Below are positions 57,031 through 64,000 of a stretch of 64,000 nt of DNA, piece after piece. Position 1 is the stretch's first letter. Each line of letters starts with the position of its first letter. The notes below the pieces were generated by a model that did no database searches, was not told the origin of the DNA, and saw nothing but the letters and a program-made list of their open reading frames with translations. The stretch covers positions 20,308,979-20,372,978 of the forward strand of contig CM049321.1 of assembly GCA_026874595.1 (NCBI GenBank). The letters are read 5' to 3'. The DNA comes from Sipunculus nudus. Lineage: Eukaryota > Annelida > Sipuncula > Golfingiida > Sipunculidae. The position numbers were made by a program, and so were the translations under genes.

Positions 57031-58128
57031 TAATAATCGCGTGGAATCCCCTGTCACGAAGTCCGTAACTGGATTGGAGTTATGCAGATATACATAATAC
57101 TTAGATAAGTAAGCATTAAAAAATGAAGGCGGTTACCGCCACCAAAAACAGTACCATCATGTGGGGTCCATCCAAGCAGGGTTCTATGTTTTACATATTT
57201 TAGTTTCGAATATAAATAAAAACAGCAAAGGCGCTCTGACGGTACCGCATGGTATACCATGTATATACCATGTGTGAAAAAGTTTCTCCAGGTGGAAGAA
57301 TAGATGTATATATCTACTTCGTTATTAATCTTTTTATACTTTTACTAAAGTGTGGCGACTATGATGTTTCCTTACACCTGTGTCTGATTGGCTGTTAAGT
57401 GTAAGGATCCAGGGAAATTGCAGCAAGATATGAGCTAAATCCTTCTCTGATAATCCATCTTTTAATGTTCACATCTGCGATCGGTAATTGCACACCAGCT
57501 TCGTGTGGAATTTTTAATGGGGCCAGGCCAGTCAGCAAAGCTGTCTGCTGGCCCACAGCTTGTCATTCAGCCTGTTATCAAGGGCGGAACTTGAGCCTCT
57601 GTACTGAGTTCATTGTGGGGCTGCTGTCACTAACATTTGGTCCCAAATTAACACCAAGACACACCTTTACTCTATTATATAATTGTGATTACTGGTACTA
57701 CACATTCTTTTGTAAACAATATATGTTTTTCATCGACATTGATTATAAAATTGCTCCACAATTTTATATAATACACTGATATCCCTCTCCGATAATGCTG
57801 ACACTAATGATCTCACAGCAAACATACATATCTAAACCCCAACTATAAAATCCTTATCCCACGCTCAATCCTTTCAAAACTTTTTTTGACATGACACTAT
57901 GGATTCCGGACAATCTCCTATATTAACTATATCAGATCTGTAATTTATTTAACTAGCATAATTCGTAACATTTATAAAGATGTTTAGCTAAGTAATCACA
58001 TTCTGCTCAGTATGCATTTTGCCATTTTGCCATTTGACATGTTCAGATAAACTTCAATGAAAAAGGTGCACTCATACTTCTGTGAGACTTAGCTATGCAT
58101 TCATATGGGCCTGTATATGTTTAAATAA

Positions 58129-58133
<5 letters not shown>
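57031..58133. other. Unassigned AT-rich DNA
   Basis: No gene or recognised repeat. The open frame at 57465-57779 has no known domain. Confidence 0.4.

Positions 58134-58176
<43 letters not shown>
58134..58176. repeat. (TA)n microsatellite
   Basis: About 43 bp of TA. Confidence 0.95.
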
Positions 58177-58179
<3 letters not shown>

Positions 58180-58719
58180 TATAAAAAATTTATTGATTTA
58201 AATCGATTTTTTAAACTGACCCAAATGATTCCAATTTGATAAGATTTAAGATGAAATCAGGTATTTAAACTCTGTAATATGCAGATATGCAAAAAAAAAA
58301 AAATAAGCAATTATATTTAAAATGAAATGCTACGGTCTGATATGTTTGATATGCTATAGTTTGATATGGATAACACAGAGTTAAGTATATTTTCTTCGAT
58401 ACAGGTCTATTGAGTGGATAAGTGTCCCCCCCCCCGATTTGAGAAAAATTGATCTATTAAAAATTTGAGCCTCACTTTGTTGAACAATTACCGTAAATTC
58501 TAATATGGCCTAAATCAACTATGCTGTTACCAGTCCATGTTTTGTCCATACATACAAATTTCTCAGCTTTTCTTGCCGTCAGATATCCTTGATTAAAGGG
58601 ACATAATCAGGAGCAAAATTATTCCTATTCTTTCACACTATCAGTTTAGTTTTGCTTGATACAAAAGTTATCCAGCAAAACCATTCCAGCACACAGTCTC
58701 ATTTTCTCGCATAGGACGG

Positions 58720-59100
58720 TTTAACACTATGTTAAAACCCTGCGTGTTGGTAAACACAGTCTGTTTACCATAACAAGGCCGCGTGACCGGTCCGGTTAGG
58801 AGGAGCAACACGCTGTGTTTCAGCAAGCGGAAACACGTATTACATTTTTTTTAGCAAAGTCAGCCAGAGCGTTTCCTTAATGGCACGTGTTGTAGCTCCG
58901 CGCAGCACGCGGCCCGGCGCACCGTGTTTATGTTTACACCTGGGATTACGCCCGGTTTACTCTTTTTAACACTTGTGTACAAGAGTAAGCAAACGGTTTA
59001 ATGGCAATATTTTGGCAGGTACAGATTTAGTTTAAAGGCAAAAAGCTATTTTTCGTGTTAACTCAACTTGCTTTATAGGTGACTGGGCCCCTTAAATGTA
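58720..59100 (+). repeat. Dispersed repeat family R3, copy 2
   Basis: It shares CACGTGTTGTAGCTC, AGAGTAAGCAAACGG...AATGGCAATATTTTGGCAGG and AAAAGCTATTTTTCGTGTTA with 51340-51480. The upstream 58730-58940 is unusually GC-rich and contains inverted AAACACAGTCTGTTTACC-type phrases. Confidence 0.55.
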
Positions 59101-60599
59101 CGTGGGTTATTTTAGCAGCCCCCCCCCCCCCCCCTTCATATATTATAAGGACATGGATATAAACATAATAAACAGCCTCTGTGCCATAGGCTTGCCCATT
59201 TTTATAAGGTTCCAGGGATTATCTGTTTTTATGAGGTTCCAGGGATTATCTGTTGTTCATTAAACCCAAATATAAGAATAGGTTCCTTTAATTTTGATTC
59301 ATAAATCTTATTGGCGCACCTTAGTGTGTTCAAAATTAATAAAAAAAGATAAATCTGTCTGGTCTGGTGAGGACGATGAGGGCGCACTTTTGTTAAGACC
59401 TTGGACAGTGGTCCAGCATCGTAACGTACACACCCTCAAGTTTCGCGCTCGACTTGAAGTCATATTTAGCATATATCTGTGACAAAAGTAGATTTGCTGA
59501 GTACCGCGGGGTTAAATGTACTGGCTGCCAGTCTACAGTTACACAAGCCAGATCGATCAACTATTAAAAGCAACATTTTGTATAAAAAAAAAACTAAGTG
59601 ATTTTACTGCTAAAGTTAATGTAGTTTCCTACATCAGGGTGACTAACTTTAAGTGATATTGATCAATCTCTGTTACAAGTAGGTTTCTTGACTCAAGATA
59701 ACATAAGCTTCCCGTGTCTTATGTAAATCATTGATTATAATGAGTTTAGTTAATGGTGCTCTAGGTATCTATGAAAAGAATCCTCCCACACTTACACAAC
59801 TGGCATTGACATTCTGAAAAGAAATTGGGTTTAGGGGTCTACTGTAGTTAGTGGCATCGATAAAACAAGGTAAGAAACCCAACAGCCTACGTAAATCGGT
59901 TTGTTTCATGGAAATTATGGTTAATGTTACATTTATGTAACATAGTTTTTCACGTTTCCAATGTACCATGGGAAATAGCGCACATAAATGAGAGTGTACC
60001 GCTAAATGCCCGAAAACATGAAAGAAAAAATAAGCATACATGCAGAGCATCAGTGTATAAGCTTCCTTGTCTTGTATCCAAGGAATTTGCCTTATTTATA
60101 TTATACATTTATTTTCCTCTTGATTCCTTAAACTGTTTTAGTTACTAGGAACCTTAGGCAAGGAAAATTAAAAAAAAACCGGATTTTGATGAACTTTTGA
60201 GATAGGTTAGGAAAACAACCCATGAGGATGAATCAAAATTTTGAGGTAATCTATTTAACCATAACAAAATTTTAATTCAAACTAGAAATCTGCTTTTTAA
60301 AAAAATGCATTTCTCCCCAAGGTGTGTGTGTGTGGGGGGGGGGGGGTCCTATTGTGGAATGCTAAAAAAAATGTGTTTACATGCCCCTTTTCTGTTCATA
60401 TTTGCACGTTCATTCGTGCATAAGTGACTCTACATTTGTGAAAATAGACCCCTTTCCGCGGGCTCATTATAATATGACCTGACCTCATTAACATGCACGG
60501 AACCCCGGCTTGAGGCAAAACATTGTCCAGCCACTGGTCAGCACAGCAATAATGGCAGCCAGCACGCCTTGCACATCACACAAAGAATTTGTTAGATAA
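59101..60599. other. Unassigned DNA with simple-sequence patches
   Basis: A C20 run (59119-59138), a 26-bp tandem duplication of GAGGTTCCAGGGATTATCTG (59205 and 59231) and a (GT)n-G12 patch at 60320-60346. No gene recognised. Confidence 0.45.
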
Positions 60600-62716
60600 C
60601 ACAGTAAACCGTCCCAATATGCTCAACAATTGACAGCAGAGGATCATCAAGTGTACTTCAGTAAGCCGGTTACTGATAAAGGTACACAGCTACCTGATCC
60701 TTACTGCATTGAAGCTGGTCTGTGGTCTGATGATCCCACAGAGATGCTCTACTATGATATCCATGAGTATTTTGTTGAGGGTACTGGCCACTACACCAGA
60801 TCACAACTGAAGGCATACAAGTCATTAGACTCATATAATTATTTTGTTTGTGGTCATGTCCAGAAAGTTTTGCGCCATGACGTTGGTTAATATATCTTCA
60901 TGAAAGCCGACGTACTACCAAGTCACCGCCAGGGTGACCGTGTCAACATGTACAAGGCTTATATTGGACTGCACAAGTCTGATGGGCATATACTGACAGT
61001 GCACTGCACCTGCATGGCAGGGTAAGTATATAGTTTGTTGGAACAGTTAAGTTTTTGTACTGACTTGAATTAAACATCAAACAGATTGAAATGAGACGAA
61101 AAATACAAATCTCCTTTAATATGTACAAACATAATTTTTTTAAATGAACGGAATTTAACATTCATGTATATACTCATTTTCATATATTGCTGCAAGATTA
61201 GGAAACTGATGATGATGATGATGATGATGATAGAAATGTTAATAAGTTGAACATCGTGGATGTCAATTTTTAGTGCAAAAGGTTAAGAATAATCCAAAAT
61301 TCCTTGCCATATTAACTGGGTTATAATGTAGTGGAAAATTACAAGAGGCTTATGCAAAAAGTTTTTTTCTGGTTTAATCAAGACATTATATGTATTATTG
61401 TAGTCAAAGTAACTATGTTATATTTAAGGAATGGAAAAGCATGTTGCCACACTGCAGCCCTTGCCTATAAAATTGAAGCAGCCGTCAGAAATGGGATCAC
61501 AAAGACTACATTTACAAGTGAAGCTTGTGCCTGGAATGACATGTCTAAGAAAAGGGTAAGAAGACAATCGAAGTCCTTGTGAACAAAACCACAGATTTAT
61601 TTGATTTAATATTTTTTTTCACAAATCACAGATGCACAAATACAAGACAAATTAACAAAAAAAGTATTCACTTTCGAGTCAAATATAATCAAGAGGAACA
61701 TTTTAACATTTATGTCTTTATGAGATATTTTTATCGATTGAAGATTTTCATTTATTTTTCTGGTCATTTCACGTCAAACCAGCTCGCCTAGAGGACATCA
61801 ATTTCCATCATCCAAAGTCAGTCTGCCAGTCTAAATATCAAGAAGACTGAACCTCCCCTTGCCAGTGATTTTGATCTGAAATCCTTATTATCAAAACTTA
61901 AGGAGGTGTCACCAAAGTCTGTTATTTTTACAAGTTTGGAGGTCAAATCTAAACCACCCCTACCACCCTCAGTTTCAGATATGGTAGAAAGTGCACCATC
62001 TAGCTGCCTCCAGTCTAAAGAGGAGCTGTTCAGTTTTATGTCCAGTTGCTTAAATGTTGAAACCATAAGTAATCTGGACATAGCTACTGTAGATCAAGCT
62101 AATTCTCTCTGGAGAATCCACCTTCAGGGTAGGATTACTTCAAGTAAAATATCAAGGTTTTACACCTTGAGAGACCAAACATCCAGAGAAGCAGTGGTGA
62201 AGGATGTGTTAGGCCATGTATCATATAAACCAACCCCGGCTATGGCTTATGGGTTGGAGATGGAAGCCACTGCGAGATCAACATATGTCAAATACCAGAG
62301 TATGATACATGAACACTTTTCATGCACTCAGTCTGGTCTTGTCTTACATCATCAATTTCCACACTGAGTGCCTCGCCAGATGGACTGGTAAACTGTAGGT
62401 GTTGTGGCAAAGGCTGCCTTGAAATCAAATGTCTTCACACCTACAGGGAAGGACTGCCTGACCCATCTGGCTACATGGACCCCAGCTTCCCTATTGATAG
62501 TGATTATAATCTAAAAAAAGGTAACATATATTCTATGCTCAAGTGCAGGGCCACATGCTGATATGTGATGTGCAGTACTGTGATCTCTACTAATGGAGCA
62601 ACACAAACAGCCTTGCACTAAGAGTAAACAAAGATCAGTTATTTTTAGATTCGCTCGTCTAAAAACTTGGAGACGAGTTCTTTTCTTATGTGCTGCCTGC
62701 AATCTTGAAATCATAG
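60600..62716 (+). pseudogene. SWIM zinc finger + YqaJ-type nuclease of a DNA transposon, broken
   Basis: Exon 1 (to 61021) shows GLWSDDPTEMLYYDIHEYFV and YTRSQLKAYKSLDSYNYFVC. An in-frame TAA at 60888 interrupts it, and the same frame continues FMKADVLPSHRQ and the SWIM start VHCTCMAG. Splicing GG|GTAAGT (61022) to TTTAAG|GA (61429) gives NGKACCHTAAL, completing C-x-C...C-H. The third exon lies at about 61784-62716. It has PARLEDINFHHPK, a frame change near 61850, TSREAVVKDVLGHVSYKPTP, another shift near 62350 and SASPDGLV...KGCLEIKCLHTYR. The last is the D...E-x-K core of the YqaJ nuclease. After one more shift, QVQGHMLICDVQYCDLY runs to TAG at 62714-62716. ISL2EU-type transposons carry such a second protein beside the transposase; the role is inferred from that. 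At least four lesions make it dead. Confidence 0.7.
61205..61231. repeat. (GAT)n trinucleotide repeat in an intron
   Basis: About eight GAT units inside the SWIM-YqaJ intron. Confidence 0.9.
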
Positions 62717-63080
62717 ACATAGAAATTTCTTAATGACTTACTAGAGACTAAATGTTTTACTGTATTAAGATACTGGAGCCATCATTAGAATAATAAATCA
62801 TTTATACATCATGGCTTTAAAAATAAGCAAATCCTTACACAAATAACTTCCAACATACTGTCACAGGAATTGGGTAACACTGAAATACATTTAAAATGAA
62901 GAAAACACATGTGCATGTGACATTGGGGAAGTAGACAAATGAAAGGAACAGTTGAACCCTTAAGGAGATCTCTTTCAGGGACTAAACTAAGCATTGATTA
63001 AGTTAACCATTGCTCCGCAGATGTTGACAATATTATCAAGCAAATGAATCTGGCTGAGGGGAAATGTTAACTGAAGAATA
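62717..63080. other. Spacer between convergent SWIM-YqaJ and transposase genes
   Basis: Contains an AATAAATC near 62790. No gene recognised. Confidence 0.5.
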
Positions 63081-64000
63081 TTAATTTTTTTTCATCCTAC
63101 CTATTACCCTTTCTACATGAATCCTAACTCTAGCTAAATTCCTGGAGGTTTCTATCTCTCTTCCTGACAGCTGTTTTTTGCCCCTTGTAAATGCTGGGAT
63201 TCTTAAGACAGCACCACGAGCAGCTAGTTCCTCTGACACTAAAAAAACCTCTGTCAGCAAGCACTTCATCCCCAAACTGCAATTTACTTAAAAACCCAGA
63301 TTCACATGTACTTTGTTTATCTTAAACCCGTCCTCCCCACCCTCTAGAAATAAAGCTTATACCTCCTGCAGGTGTGACAGACACTACATATTTAATGGTG
63401 TTGTTACCTTTATAGCTACTCCATGTCTGTGCTCTGGCTGTTAAATTATATGGCCTGTCAATATAAACTTCAAAACAGTCAATTATGGCTACAGCACGCT
63501 TGAATTCAGGTTTAAATGAATTAGGAATGTTAGAAATAATTGCATCCTTTTCCGGCCAAACAATGAGTTCCTTTAAACAAGTAGCCATGTATGGGATCCA
63601 TGACTGGAGAATGCGCGAAACAGTTGACTGTGATATAGAAAATCTGAATGCCAGATCTTTGTTAAAGTAGGCCAGTCTTATTTTCATTAGCACTAAAAGA
63701 AGTCATACAAAGTAAGAGAACTATGCAAAAACTGAACACCTGAGATGATCAATGAAAATATGCATAAAAATATGGATGATGGTATACCAGTATAAAACAA
63801 AATTTGTTCTTCAGTCAAATTAGAATAGTGAAATGTGGACTTTAACAATTTTAGTTCTAATGGTTTGTTTTCTTCAACTGCTTTCTGTAGTGATGCTTGT
63901 GCTTCATGCAGATGTCTCTCACTGTTCCGTATTGCAAGAGCTTCCATTAGTGGTTCTGTTTGGGTTGACACTGAAACAGACACAAAGATATTTCTCATAA
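63081..64000 (-). pseudogene. DDE transposase (DDE_Tnp_4 / PHIS-ISL2EU type), 5' end beyond the window
   Basis: The transposase cuts and joins element ends. On the minus strand the order is a helical linker (63990-63820: ALAIRNSERHLHEAQASLQK, LTEEQILFYTGIP) and a helix-turn-helix (DLAFRFSISQSTVSRILQSW, about 63657-63598). The catalytic core follows: IIDCFEVYIDRP with the first Asp at 63478-63480, VVSVTPAGG...SRGWGGRV, LADRGF and [10 protein letters not shown] with the final Glu near 63100. All three DDE residues are visible. The frame is broken by an intron or lesion near 63700, by TAA after WGGRV (63322-63324) and by one extra T in a T run near 63240. An N-terminal THAP finger would lie past position 64000. 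It converges with the SWIM-YqaJ gene. Confidence 0.75.

Overview
This looks like about 64 kb of AT-rich nuclear DNA from an invertebrate animal, most likely a bivalve or other lophotrochozoan. The evidence is introns with GT-AG borders and exons carrying one ankyrin repeat each. There are also at least fifteen long (TA)n tracts, many MITE- and SINE-like repeats, and LINEs of a CR1/L2-like type with 2A-like peptides. No organism-specific gene was recognised, so the assignment is an inference. I see no rRNA gene, no true tRNA gene and no CRISPR array. Almost every long coding stretch is mobile or decayed.

Layout. 1-8.5 kb: satellite-like and MITE-like repeats, including a candidate TIR element (1.01-3.84 kb), ~200-bp tandem units with CTCF-like motifs, and a degenerate ~150-bp periodic repeat. 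8.55-19.6 kb: two full-length LINEs inserted head to head 0.46 kb apart, each flanked by its own 12-13 bp target-site duplication. Both ORF1 proteins begin with a leader ending in a 2A-like DxExNPGP motif; both ORF2s carry APE endonuclease and reverse transcriptase and are damaged. 20-23.1 kb: dispersed repeats and a fossil of another LINE. 24.1-28.2 kb (- strand): a multi-exon host-type gene (locus A) coding a Cys-rich linker, a domain resembling a GT4/GT-B glycosyltransferase fold, a helical segment and at least three ankyrin repeats. 28.8-30.6 kb: two TIR elements. 33.5-34.0 kb: an LTR-like segment. 35.2 kb: an isolated CARD-like exon (locus C). 35.8 kb: a SINE. 38.7-42.0 kb: a decayed DNA-transposon-like pair of convergent genes (SAP+SWIM protein on +, THAP protein on -). 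42.5-44 kb: a 33-bp minisatellite. 44.6-49.1 kb (+ strand): locus B, a paralogue of A with a CARD-like first coding exon, the GT-like exon and the helical exon, interrupted by a stop codon and a deletion. 49.7-50.4 kb: a cryptic GATC-rich repeat. 51-59 kb: dispersed repeats, a pogo/Tigger-like element, a long hairpin and a second SINE. 60.6-64 kb: a second convergent pair (SWIM+YqaJ nuclease on +, DDE transposase on -), resembling an ISL2EU/PHIS-type transposon cut by the window edge.

The most interesting host signal is the repeated CARD-like / GT4-like / ankyrin family. Locus A supplies the GT-like and ankyrin parts. Loci B and C supply the CARD-like start, with the same 34-nt spacing between splice acceptor and ATG. 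If the parts belong to one gene family, it would have the layout of an intracellular innate-immune receptor, with a glycosyltransferase-like centre in place of the usual NACHT ATPase. No copy in the window is intact, so this needs intact homologues. The second most interesting signal is the 2A leader on the LINE ORF1, which overlaps a hydrophobic signal-like segment. In the same LINE, ORF2 follows ORF1 in frame after a UAA-CGG junction with no AUG.
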